Assembly (NCBI GenBank): GCA_012934845.2
Contig: WNNJ02003145.1
Location: forward strand, 1-64,000
From: Pomphorhynchus laevis
Lineage: Eukaryota; Acanthocephala; Palaeacanthocephala; Echinorhynchida; Pomphorhynchidae
Direction of reading: 5' to 3'
Length of the DNA: 64,000 bases
Both the position numbers and the translations under genes were made by a program. The notes beneath the pieces were generated by a model that worked only from the letters and a program-made list of their open reading frames with translations, searched no databases and was not told the origin of the DNA. Shown in pieces: positions 1 to 10,470 of the stretch (position 1 is its first letter; every line of letters begins with the position of its first letter).

Positions 1-1962
1 AATAAATATTATAACTATATAATATTATATTTATACATGCAAAATTTCTTTCTACATATAATAAAGTATATAATACATAGCAAATAATGTATGATATATT
101 TATATCTTCTACATATATAAATATATGTAGAATGTTGTCAACGCAGTTTTCTGCTGTATTTTTGTGTGATAAAATTTTATTTTCTATAAAATATATATTT
201 ATGTATATTTTTATATAGCTTTTATATTTTGAAATCATTCAATACATTCTTTATTTACTTTTGTTGGATACCAGGTGTCTGACGAATGTATCATCATTAA
301 TACATTCTTATCGCTTAGATTTCATAAGCTGAACGTATTGTCCATATCGACAGAACCAATAAATGTAATTTTATATTTATATAATATTATATTATATAAA
401 TACATGTATTATATTATATTATAATTATATTTCTTCCATCATCAAAGTCAATTTTCCTTGAAATGCAATTTTAATTTTATAGTTTAGTCTGATACTATAA
501 CCGCAATTTAATATAATAAATATTTTTATAATTACAAATATTTCTTATAAATAATAATATATTTCATATAATATAAAAATATAATATATTTAATATTTTG
601 TCAACATTACATTGAAGATATTAAAATATTATATATATGTCGCAACATTTATACAATAAATATAGAACTTTAGGATTAAATCTTGGTAATTTGATAAACT
701 TTAATTCCATAAATGTATATGGATCTGTTTATGTATTTCTTGGATACTTATGTAATAATTACAAAATTATTACAATGATTTTGTATTTTTTTTACAATGA
801 TTTTTATTGCAATGATTTTGTAATTATACCAGAAAAATTAATCGATAATAACAATTTCATTTTCAAATAATGGAACATGCGATTGCGTGGAATTAATTTT
901 AATCATTAATCTTATTTTTAAAATCTTAATTATTAATTAATAACAATTTTCAATTGACCTTTATTTTATCATTAAAATATTAACATTTTTGCTTTAAATC
1001 AAACTCGAAATAAGGATATGATAAAGTGGCTTTGTTAGTTCATGTTTAATCTATGGCGAAATTGAACGGAAAAATATTCTACTGAATATTTTAATTATTA
1101 TGCGAATATTTTGTTATAATCAAGCAAAATATTTAATTGAGTACGATGTGATTTTGTATTGATGGAACTCAGCTGCTGATGTAATATCACTTTCAGTCCT
1201 TTCTATTAGACGAGATCATTCGACTATATGATGTCTTCGGAACTTCATGTGTGTTTTAAGCGGTGCTTTCCGGTTTAATTTTTATTATCACATTATTTAG
1301 TTAACAATAAATTATTTTAATATGAATTATTTTTGCTTGCCTTAAGCGCAAATTATGCAGTCCTGATATAAATAATGTTTTATTTATTAATGAAGCATCA
1401 ATTACAGAGATAGCAAATTCAATTTTGTTTAAATGTCACTTTTATGATAATTTATAGATTTCAATCAAAGTTCACATAGCGTGCATTTTTTCTTAAGTTC
1501 GTATAAAACGGTTCTCTAAAAAGCACAAGCAGTTTGGTATGCTTTTGAACTCTACAATTAATTTATGCATATTCTTGAAAATTCCAGTGATTTAATATGA
1601 TTGCATAAGTAGTTGAATGCTGTTTTTATCACTCAAATACAAAGTTTATATTAATTTAAGTTACTAGCGTTAAGTTTTAAAAAAACTAATTTTTTATATT
1701 ATCAATTATCATTATTCTGAATATTTCAAAGATTAAAATTTTTTATCTTTACAAACTCATAATATATTTTCTCGCAGTCAATTACAGTCAACTTATAGAA
1801 AATAAGAAGAATATTAGTCAACTTATAGGCTACTAAAGTTGAATAATATATAATATATATTATATATTATATATTTTTTCAAGTAAAAAAATATTATTTC
1901 AATAAATTTACATTTTAAGTTCCCACAAATAGGATCACAATATGTTTAAAAGAAAATCATTA
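1..1962. other. AT-rich intergenic DNA, no gene recognised
   Basis: Very AT-rich sequence with many short AT palindromes and AATAAA-like strings. Open frames here are short and low in complexity (for example a 77-codon plus-strand frame at 637-870 rich in N, F, I and Y) and resemble nothing I know. No tRNA-like, splice-flanked or repeat-family signal was recognised. Confidence 0.6.
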
Positions 1963-2676
1963 TCATTGTGCAATTTGCAACTTAATGTCTATGACCGAAT
2001 GTACCTGTGCATTGAGTTTGGAACGCGGTGCTCGGAAACAATGTGATATCGACCTTGCGAGTGCAATCGCAATCTTCGTACGGAGCCACGTTATTGTGCT
2101 GAAAAACTCAGACTTGTGTTTTTCGCTGATCTTTGTCGCTAACACACGTAGAGTTGCGTTTGCTGCTTTGCCAGTACCACCCGTCGACGCAAACACTAAG
2201 GGGCAGAAGGTACTGTGATCAACCTCACGTATCCATATCTCGTACTTGCTTCGCTTTCGTTGCTCATGATACTCGAAGCAAGCAGCCGACGATCGCGATA
2301 TATAGGATGGAGCTCTTTAGTTGAAAATGCATACGTCAAAAAACGTACGCTCCATCCTACCAACGAATAATCCACTGCACACAATATCAGGACATGCGTC
2401 TGGTCTTCGAGTTGTCGCATTATTGTCGAAACTTATTGTATCAGGAACACCAGATAGATTTGGCTCAGCGGCGACCCCAGAGCACACGTCTGTGAGTACT
2501 TTTGATAAAAGGTCGCGGATCTCATTATGGCGTATCGTCAATAAACCGCCCCTTTTACATGACAATGCATGAACATTATTCAACTCCTCCCCGCATATAC
2601 ATTTTTTAGCTATCTTAGATGAGGTCCAAGCGTATAATAATTGAATACATAATAATTGAAATAACACGAGCTTCAT
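1963..2676 (-). mobile_element. Decayed 3' portion of an RLE-type non-LTR retroelement
   Basis: Minus-strand reading gives, in order, a C-x-C...H...C zinc-knuckle-like segment followed by RHNEIRD, then a PDACPDI...FFDV segment (2,317-2,676). These are typical of the restriction-like endonuclease at the C-terminus of R2-superfamily-like retroelements. Further downstream (about 2,270-1,985, other frames) come VFASTGGTGKAA and IALARSISHCFR, which match the usual extreme C-terminus of the same protein type. The conserved text is spread over different frames and a piece is missing between them, so this is a dead, 5'-truncated copy. GC content is clearly higher than in the flanks. It is a distant relative of the reverse transcriptase at 10,470-13,275. 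The clade name is inference. Confidence 0.7.
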
Positions 2677-3019
2677 AAATTATCAGGAACATAAACGGTT
2701 TATACGAACTCTTATGATAAGCATTGCGGAGAGCATCCTGGACAATGCAATTTCTGGAGATATATTACATATATATTATATTTTTCATTTTGTTCTTGTC
2801 TTAATTCCAATTTTTTAAGCTTATAACAATATAGTAAGCATCCATAAAATGATCATGGGAGTGATTCGAACAAATAATAGTTTCATTTTACAAAAATTGA
2901 AATTTTCATTTTTGCACGAATGATATCATTATTACAATTCGTATATATACTCTGTGGTTTACCCTGGATTATGTCAGTATATGCATATAATATACCATAT
3001 TATGATATAATATTATAAT
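2677..3019. other. AT-rich spacer
   Basis: No open frame or repeat family was recognised in this AT-rich stretch between the RLE retroelement relic and the first PLE end. Confidence 0.5.
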
Positions 3020-3764
3020 CAAATCAGTTAATTGAGTTACGTATTTAATATAATAAAAATTTAAAGAAAAAAGAATAAATAGTAATGCAAAATCAAAATT
3101 TAACAATTAAATAATAAATAATAAAATAATTATAAATAATAAATAATTGCTATAATTTTTGTCATAATTTACATAAAGTTAAATAAAAAATTGAAATTTA
3201 AAATAAATGTCAATATTTATGAGTTGAATAATAAATGATAGACGATGTATTCGAATAAGGATTAGATGTAATCATTAGAAACTGCTATGTTATCAGGTTT
3301 CGGCCATATTCCTCGACCCAACAGCAGCGGAACCAAATACGCACTAATGACGTATTTCCTTTGATGAAATTTGATTATTTAGTGTTTCTTATTTTATTCA
3401 AAATATATTGTTTATTATCCATTCGTAAAAAATCCATTTACTAGTTGAATTTAATTTTTAATAATATTTTGTTGTTTATACTTCACAATAAAAACAGAAA
3501 AATTCGTCAAACTTGCTTAAATATTAGCAGAAAAATAATGCCGTATCAATAATACATAGTTTTAGTAGTTCTGACAAAGGTTATATTACTGGGAAAGCAA
3601 AGTCTACAGGTCAATAATAACTTGCCAGTAGAACAAATCATATCAGACAATTGATCCTACGTATTTTATCCTATATATCAATTTATATATCAATTTATAC
3701 TAATATCAATTTAAAATTTAAAATTGAAATTTTTAAAAAAAGTCAATTATATGAATTGAATAAT
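3020..3764 (-). mobile_element. Penelope-like element 3' end copy plus adjoining repeat
   Basis: This segment carries the dispersed end sequence found many times in the window. Read on the minus strand it has a GGAAATACGTCATTAGTG-type hairpin, then GGCCGAAACCTGATAACATA, then a tail ending near a TACGTA/TTGATTTG-like motif. The same order follows a PLE reverse-transcriptase frame at 23,160-23,560, which is why I assign it to a PLE. The stretch 3,470-3,660 also matches 59,455-59,630 (shared strings such as CGTATCAATAATACATAG), so it is another piece of the same or an associated repeat. No intact coding sequence remains. Confidence 0.6.
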
Positions 3765-5795
3765 AAATAACAGACAATGTATCAGAATAAAGATTAGAGA
3801 TCATCATGGAAGTAGGGCCAACTACATGCCAATGACGTATTTCGTTTGATAAAATTTGATATCAACCACCTTATTCTATTACAAAGTACATTATTTATTA
3901 TTCATTTATTAAAATTTTCCCGCTAAAGAGTTTAAATTTGTTTTAATTAATATTTGATTGATTCATATATTTCACTATTTTCTGTTTGATGATATTTTTA
4001 TGGTAACCTAGTTTAATGTATATTAATTATTAATTATCTAATTATTTAATTATTAAATGTATTATATTTTATGGAATGCATGAATACTGATGCAAAAAAA
4101 GAAAATTACTTAATTTGATTCAATATGCATCTATTAAATTATTTTGAAGCAAGTTAATACCATTACATATTGCGACAATTCTTAAAATTTCATTATTTAA
4201 TGTATATTATATGGTATGCATGAATGCTCATGCAAAAATATGTTTCTTGTAAATTTAAATATGTCATCTTTACGATATAAATTAAAAGTAGTTTTAATTT
4301 ATGTTAATTTAATATTCATATCTAGATATATACCCTTCTTTAATATTGCTAAATCAAAAAAAGCAAAATTTAATAATTTAAATGTTTTTCCTGTTTGATC
4401 ATATTTTCAAATACGTGCTAAGGATGTATTTCCTCTGATAAAACTATCTAGTATTTTATTCTAATACAAAGTATATTATTTATTATCCATAAACATTTTC
4501 TGCTAATGATTTTAAATCTATTTTTAATATCATTGTGTTGATTTATACATTTTACTATTTTATTTTTGATTTTATTTTTATAGTAACCCAGTTTAAAATA
4601 TGTATCTATTAAATTATTTAAATGATTTTGAAGAAAGCCAATATCGTTACAAATTGTTGCAATTCTTAAAATTTCATTATTTAATGTATTATATTTTATA
4701 TTATATGGTATGCTTGAATGCTCATGCAAAAATGTTTCTTGTAAATTTAAATGTCATCTTTACAATATAAGTTAAAATTAGTTTTAATTGATGTTAATTT
4801 AATGTTCATATCTAGATATATACTTTCTTTATCATTAATATTGGTTTTATTAAGAATGAGGCTACCTGGATAAATTTGTTCGCTTATTGAATAAAAATTT
4901 TAAGAGTTAAATAAACATTAAACATCAATAAATCGAAGCATATATTTAATACCTTTATATAATTTAGATTTGTTTTTTAAACAGTTATGAACAAATTCAT
5001 ATTCTATAAAGCTTAAAAATAAGTCGGCTATAATTGGGCTACTATTACCACCCATTAGAACACATTTGATTTGTCTAAATATAGATGTCCCTACCTCTCA
5101 ATAATTTTGATTTATTAAAATATTTAAGGATTCTAACTATACATAAACTACATATCATTACATATTGTTGCAATTTCTAAAATTTCATTATTTAATGTAT
5201 TATATTTTTATTATATGGTATGCATGAATGTTCATGCAAAAATATGTTTCTTGTAAGTTTAAATATGTCATATTTACGATATAAATAAAAAGTAGTTTTA
5301 ATTGATGTTAATTTAATGTTCATATCTAGATATATACATTCTTTATCATCAATATTGGTTTTGTTAAGAATAAGGCTTTATGGATAAACTTGTTCATTAA
5401 TTGAATAAAAATGATTAGAATTAATAATATTTTTGTTTGATCGTAATTAAATGTTCATTTCTAGCTATATCCCTTCTTCATCATGAATATTAGTTTATTA
5501 ATAATAAAATATGTATCTATTTAATTATTTAAATAATTTTGAATGAAGTCAATATCATTACATATTATAGCAATTCTTAGAATTTCATTATTTAATGTAT
5601 TATATTTTATATTATATGGTATGCATGAATGCTCATGCAAAAATAAGTTTTTTGTAAATTTAAATGTCATCATTACGATATAAATTAATAATAGCTTTAA
5701 TTGATGTTAATTTAATGTTTTTATCTAGATATGTACCTTCCTTATCATTAATATTGGTTTTGTTAAGAATGAGGCTCTAATTGAGAATAAAATTA
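3765..5795 (-). mobile_element. Cluster of partial Penelope-like element copies, same orientation
   Basis: At least four overlapping-type copies of the PLE reverse-transcriptase C-terminal region and its 3' flank follow one another on the minus strand (about 3,765-4,390, 4,395-5,130, 5,150-5,440 and 5,500-5,790). Each repeats recognisable strings such as TGGTATGCATGAATG and AAAATTTCATTATTTAATG. The copies are diverged and most are not open. Together with the copy at 3,020-3,440 they form a head-to-tail cluster. PLEs are known to occur in partial tandem arrangement; whether these came from tandem insertion or later duplication cannot be decided here. Confidence 0.65.
4400..5130 (-). mobile_element. 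Best-preserved PLE fragment of the left cluster
   Basis: The minus strand encodes, 5' to 3', the text MGGNSSPIIADLFLSFIEYEF (a PLE/telomerase-type motif corresponding to the usual G..xSPxxADI..xxxE), FIEYEFVHNC and a degenerate RFID. After a decayed stretch comes a 93-codon frame (4,448-4,729) with IPYNIKYNTLNNEILRI and LIDTYFKLGYYK. The same text appears in the plus-strand PLE at 22,620-23,130. It is a 5'-truncated, non-functional copy. Confidence 0.65.
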
Positions 5796-6053
5796 TATAA
5801 TATTAAGAATCAATTCTATTCCTTATTTTAATTGCAGAATTGTCATTTTAAATAATCATTTTATTGATTTATAATCTTGCAGCTAAATTCAACAGTTCAA
5901 TTGCAAATATCGTTCTGTCAATTAGTGATTCACAATGATCATTGATAGTAAAAACAATCTAATAAGCTATTATACATCTCTATGTAGTAATTAGGATAAG
6001 TTCCCCGCTTTAATGAGTCTGTTCAAGATTTCAATAGAATCACACTTATTTTA
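5796..6053. other. AT-rich spacer
   Basis: No gene or repeat family was recognised here. Confidence 0.4.
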
Positions 6054-6544
6054 ATTTGATAAAATCTAATTCGCATAATGACTATGCTTATTTTCACTTA
6101 AAAGCATTTAAGCAACGCATAATTCATTAGCAACACGCGTTCAATAAATGTCCTTGACAAAAATTTTGATTTTCTTGAAAGTAAAAGGTCAAAGATGCGC
6201 GTTTTGAAGACATGACAGCTGTTATTAGATTCAAACAATTGCATTGTAATCTATAGCGAGAAATAGATTAAGCGTGTCCTGCTCAGTGCATTGATGGATA
6301 TAGTGAGTAATCAAGATTTCGGGTCACAATAATGATCATTTCTAAGCTAAGATTTTTAAATCTTAAAGAATTTGAGATATCTTGCCAAATATTGTTGAGT
6401 TATTGCGAAAGCCTTTTTAAATTCAAATCTTTTAAAATTTTAATAGTTACAGTATAATTTAAAAATGAATAATAATTTAAATTATTGACATAACTTGATT
6501 GCATCTGTGAGCTGAAATTCTTCTGATTGTGGCACGATTTTTTC

Positions 6545-6745
6545 CTCACAGGTATTGATCTTATTTTTGATACAGCAGAGAGCTACTAATCAGTCTGGGT
6601 GGATCTCATCAGCTGCTGACCAGACCTACGTTTCACGTTTCGACCCTTATTATCTACTTACTCCGTGTACTGGTGTTGATTGGATTCGAACTCATGACAT
6701 CTGTATCGCGATTCAACGTTACATGCACTAGGCTGGCTGCTCTAG
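6545..6745 (-). mobile_element. tRNA-derived SINE (minus strand)
   Basis: On the minus strand a tRNA-like head shows CCTAGTGCATGTAACG (A-box-like, near 6,735-6,715) and, about 30 bases on, GAGTTCGAATCC (B box, near 6,690-6,679). This is the usual pol III promoter layout of tRNA-derived SINEs. The body that follows (down to about 6,545) contains GGTCGAAACGTGAAACGTAG and CAGCAGCTGATGAGATCC. It ends in a short AT-rich tail. It is not a functional tRNA gene, because the acceptor stem is not recognisable. Confidence 0.6.
6597..6646 (-). other. Circularly permuted hammerhead-like motif in the SINE
   Basis: Minus-strand order: GGGTC, GAAA, a 4-bp hairpin ACGT-GAA-ACGT, an A at the cleavage position, 14 nt, CTGATGA, GATCC. 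The two outer parts GATCC and GGGTC pair fully (one G-U), giving stem II with CUGAUGA and GAAA in the right places. The hairpin gives stem III ending in GUA. Stem I is weak: only CUG/CAG with a bulge. This is therefore a type-II-like hammerhead candidate, not an established ribozyme. Confidence 0.35.
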
Positions 6746-7087
6746 TGATTTAGATATAAATTTCTGTATATTACTTTTGGTAGGGGATCGTATTCTAACG
6801 ATCTATTAGAAACATACCTTAGCTGTGGGATTCGCTATCCAGATCACTGTTTTTCATGCTGTCACTTGCTAATAAATGTTTTTAATTTTACTTGATTGCA
6901 TTTGTGAGCTAATAGGTATATATTTCTGTATATTAACTTTAGTAGGGGTTCATTTTCTAACGATCTATTAGAAACCTTTTACTTTCAAGAAAATCAATAG
7001 ATTTTGTCAAGGAATTTTATTAAACGCTAATGAATTATGCGCTGCTTAAATGGTTTTAAGTAATTATGCATATCAGATTTTATCAAA

Positions 7088-7770
7088 TAATACAATTTAA
7101 AAATATAAATATATTTAAATATTTATATTAATAAAACAAAATTTTCTATTCCTATTCTTGATACACCAGGACGATGCATCAAGAATAGAAACAATACCTG
7201 TGAGGACTTCGTGTCACAATGATTCAGCTCACAGATTGCATCTGTGAGCTGAATTTTCTATTAATTTTTATAAAATTTCTATTAATTTTAATTGTAATTA
7301 AAATTACAATTTTAATGTTAAATTAAAATTTTTATATTTAAATCTAAAAGAATTAAAATATTTTGCCAAATATTGATGACTTATTGGGAAAGCTTTTAAA
7401 TTTTAACAATATTTAAAATATTAAAAATGAATATTGATTTAAGTGTTTGTTTCATCAACATTTACATTTAAATATTCATATTTTTAAATTGTACAATAAA
7501 AATTTCAATTCTAAGATTTAAAATTGAGATTAAGAATCGAATTTTCTGTTCTTTTAAAGGAAAAAGTATGTCCGTTTTGAGAATTCGGTAAAATTCAGAT
7601 TTCGAAAATCAGTTAATGAAACAATTAAGAGATTGATGCACTAACTAAATGTAAGCAAATAAAACACGCGTCAGTATCGAACTAGCGTCGACTAGGTTGT
7701 GAGCTATACTGTAATGATTAGATAGCCTTATACCGATCAAACAAGTAGATATTGTCCCCGGTAGTATCAG
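7088..7770. other. AT-rich intergenic stretch with hairpins
   Basis: No gene is seen. It holds a stem-loop near 7,147-7,190 (CTATTCTTGAT pairing with ATCAAGAATAG) and a very clean one at 7,219-7,252. The remainder is AT-rich with no recognisable family. Confidence 0.5.
7219..7252. repeat. Perfect 14-bp-arm hairpin
   Basis: The arms ATTCAGCTCACAGA and TCTGTGAGCTGAAT are exact reverse complements around a 5-nt loop (TTGCA). Related single arms (GCATCTGTGAGCTGAAATTC) occur near 6,500, so it belongs to the local repeat family rather than being a gene terminator. Confidence 0.7.
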
Positions 7771-7772
7771 CA

Positions 7773-7829
7773 ATGGCGGCGACAATTCCGATCATATTGG
7801 AGTTTTTATTACTCAGCATTTGTGTGTAG
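7773..7829 (+). CDS. Possible first coding exon with signal-peptide-like start
   Basis: A short plus-strand frame begins with ATGGCGGCG in a locally GC-richer patch. It reads MAATIPIILEFLLLSICV before a stop, which is a plausible hydrophobic signal peptide. GTGTG at its end could act as a splice donor. I found no convincing partner exon downstream, because the next 5 kb is the minus-strand ubiquilin block. It may be coincidental. Offered only as a candidate. Confidence 0.15.
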   Translation: MAATIPIILEFLLLSICV

Positions 7830-7970
7830 TTGATGTTCGTGGTTGGTGGATGATGGTTATTTGCTGGAATCGTATAGAGAGAGTAACTTGTGTGTTGCTA
7901 GAACTTCTGTTCTCAATCTCCTCCATCCCTACATCGATGCTATACACTGACTTTTTCTAGCTGCCTGTGA

Positions 7971-8017
7971 TTTCTTCCTATATCAGCATTCTCCCGTAAT
8001 GCTGATGTAGGGAAGAA
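7971..8017. repeat. Imperfect hairpin
   Basis: TTCTTCCTATATCAGCATT is mirrored by AATGCTGATGTAGGGAAGAA around a short CTCCCGT loop. It could be a small palindromic repeat; no coding context. Confidence 0.55.
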
Positions 8018-8996
8018 CGACTTTCTCCAAAAGAGTCTATTTTCATTAAGTGTAAATGAAAATCTAAATTCGACTGCTAGCCGTAAGTAGTAGTTGTAAA
8101 AATATCACATCGATTAGCTGGTCGTCAATTTTTCTTAATTTTATAAAGTACAAATTATGCTTTTAATTAGAGTGGAGCTGACTACTTTAAACGGCATCGA
8201 TTAGAGGAGAGCGAGCAAAAATCGGCAACTAATTATCATCTAAAAATTGCAATGCGTGCATGTGCAATTGAACGATAATTACGCTCCGTTGAACAGTAGT
8301 TGTACAGAGCAAAAGCAACTTCGAAGAAAGAGAAATTATTCGCGTAGTGTGTGAATGGAAAAGAGAAAGCATTTTTTCTAACGACGAGAAAGCGGAAGTG
8401 AAACGCCGCGTTTTCAGCTTGGAGTACCACCAACACTGCACTTTTGAACAGTGCAGTAAAATGGGGAGTAAATGCAGGAGACTACTTTAAAATGCAAAAG
8501 ATTTCTGCTACAATGTATTCTACAAATGTAGTCTGTAAATATTAAGTCGAGGGACTGATGAAATAGACAAAATTAGCAAAAAAAGGCACGCTGTGAAGCG
8601 TTGTCTTAATTGAGCGTGGGTGTTCTCATAAGCTTGGTTGCTATGCAGTCACAACGACGCAACGAAACTGCCTGGAAGGTTACATTGTAACAGGCGGCCA
8701 GCAATATATACTGCTTTTAAATGTCAGACAGTACACGTAAATGAACCCTATTTTATAATTATTAATAATTATTATCAACGACAATTTAAAAACACTCAGA
8801 AGCCCCGTAAAATCAAATTTAAGAGGTCGATCCTCAAAAGCAGTAATCTGATTATGTCAACGCTGCTATTGATGATTTATCACTCGGTTTTCTGCTATTG
8901 ATATAACGGAAGGGAGTGAAATAATTATTCAAAATTCGATTTTCGATGAAATATTATTTGCATTAAATCAACTAATTTGATTAAAACTATAGTCAA
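8018..8996. other. Intergenic DNA and probable ubiquilin 3' region
   Basis: No convincing gene. Several overlapping short frames (8,229-8,441 minus; 8,638-8,901 plus) lack recognisable domains. The part next to 8,996 should contain the 3' untranslated region of the minus-strand ubiquilin. The plus-strand string TTTATT near 8,877 gives an AATAAA on the minus strand. Confidence 0.4.
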
Positions 8997-10470
8997 TCAA
9001 TCAAAATCTTCATTACGTTCCACAGCCATTTTTGCGTCCCCCATAGATGCAGCAAGCTCTTCCAGATTAGTATCACGGCTATGGAATCCCAATGTCTGCA
9101 TTTGTACAAGTTCGGATGCATAAAGATGTTCTTGAGTTTGGTTTGGTTGTTGATTTGTCGGCTGATGTTGCTGGAGATGAAGACGATCTAATGGTTGAAA
9201 CAACGAAGCAGTATAATCTTGATTTGAGTATTGTAAATTTTGAAATACTGTTGTTGCATAAGCTGTTTGTCTATTGCTTGGTGATCGAAAAGAATCCACA
9301 TCAGATGAAGTAGGTTGACTATTCATTTGATTATCGACTAGACCGCTTATATTTGAAGATATCAACTGTGAATATACTTGTGTGGATGTGTCCTTAAGAC
9401 GAATTAGATTCTTTAGAATTTGTACAATCGTCCTCAATGCTCGAGTATTTGTGCATAGAGCACAAATTTCAGGTATTGGCCACTGACTCATAAACTCATG
9501 AATTACACGATGTACTTGTTCTCTTTGTCCTTCGTCCTGTATAAATTCATATGTACGCAGCAGATTAAGAAGAATCTTAAGCAGATTAAGTAGAATACCA
9601 GGATCGCAAAGAGAATTATTCATATTTGGGTTAAAACTGGATGCCCGCAACATGTCGAATAACATGAGAGGATTTTCAGCATCGACTACTAATAATTGTT
9701 GAGGGTTCATCGTAGAATACCGATTAGTGTTTTCGCTTGACGTAGATTGCAAAGGCGACTCTAAACGGTTTGAATTAGATACATATGAACTAGACGAATC
9801 GATTTGAAATGTAGTATTCTGAGATGCCACCGGGTTTGGCAGGAGGTTTGTATTTTCAGTTCCTACTTGACTAGTGTTAGCTGTACCAGATGAACTAGAA
9901 TAAGTATTCAGAGGGTTATCGCCAAACTGCTCATGTGCCACATTAAGCATTGGTTCTTGAAAATCGCGATAAATTCTCTGTCGAACTTTATATCCGCTCG
10001 GTAATCTCTCAAGGTTAATCAGGGCTCTGTCATGGTTTCTCGTAATTTCCTGTATAGTTGTAGGAATACGAATCATTTCCATTGTTTGACACATTAAATC
10101 CGGATTGTTAACGAATTGTGAAACCTCGTGGTTCTGCTCCCTCACTCTTTGCATTTGTGGATTGTTAAGCTTAATTGAACTAAGCAATGCAGGATTACTC
10201 ATAAGTCTTTGAGCCAAATTATTACTTAGAAGGTTTTGAACTGCATGTGGATTTGTCTGAATAGTGCCAAAAATATTTTGTTGTACTTCAGTACAATTTG
10301 AATTTCCAAATGGAAGGTTCAAAAATGGTGCAAGTGTTAATCTGGATAATGTTGCAGTTCCATAGGTATGTTGATCAATATTCGGTTGAAGCGATATCAA
10401 CCCCTCCTTAATTGTTGGTGATTGCTGAAGTGACAAAGAAGCATTATTTGATTGTTTAGATGTTGAGTGA
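8997..10470 (-). CDS. UBQLN: Ubiquilin (middle and C-terminal part)
   Basis: Ubiquilins shuttle ubiquitylated clients to the proteasome, using an N-terminal ubiquitin-like (UBL) domain, central STI1 repeats and a C-terminal UBA domain. This segment encodes the STI1 region (AQRLMSNPALLS, NNPDLMCQTMEM, NHDRALINLERLPSGY, QEPMLNVAHEQFGDNP; about 10,255-9,915), a second degenerate STI1-like region (about 9,640-9,400) and a UBA-like end (QMQTLGFHSRDTNLEELAA...MAVERNEDFD, about 9,115-8,997). The UBL domain is not here. The UBA is divergent: the usual MGF is LGF. The frame is uninterrupted and joins in phase to the reverse transcriptase upstream. A good splice acceptor (TTTGTCACTTCAG, exon starting at 10,424) lies close to the junction, so the natural ubiquilin exon may begin there. 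No UBL exon was recognised within the window. Confidence 0.8.

Larger units (their letters stand above)
6054..7087. mobile_element. TIR element with nested SINE and partial MITE
   Basis: The left arm (6,054-6,189) is mirrored by the right arm (6,974-7,087). Shared strings, read inward from either end, include TTTGATAAAATCT, GCATAATTCATTAGC and TTGATTTTCTTGAAAGTAAA. The arms are about 115-135 bp and imperfect. The interior has no transposase. It contains a tRNA-headed SINE on the minus strand, a piece of the 20,782-21,027 MITE family (GATCTATTAGAAACATACC), and a direct repeat of about 55 bp at 6,761-6,815 and 6,922-6,976. The most economical reading is a non-autonomous DNA element into which others have inserted. 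Confidence 0.6.

Noticed and set aside
6650-6745. A functional tRNA gene on the minus strand
   Set aside because: A- and B-box-like sequences are present, but there is no acceptor stem or proper anticodon arm. The downstream body fits a SINE.
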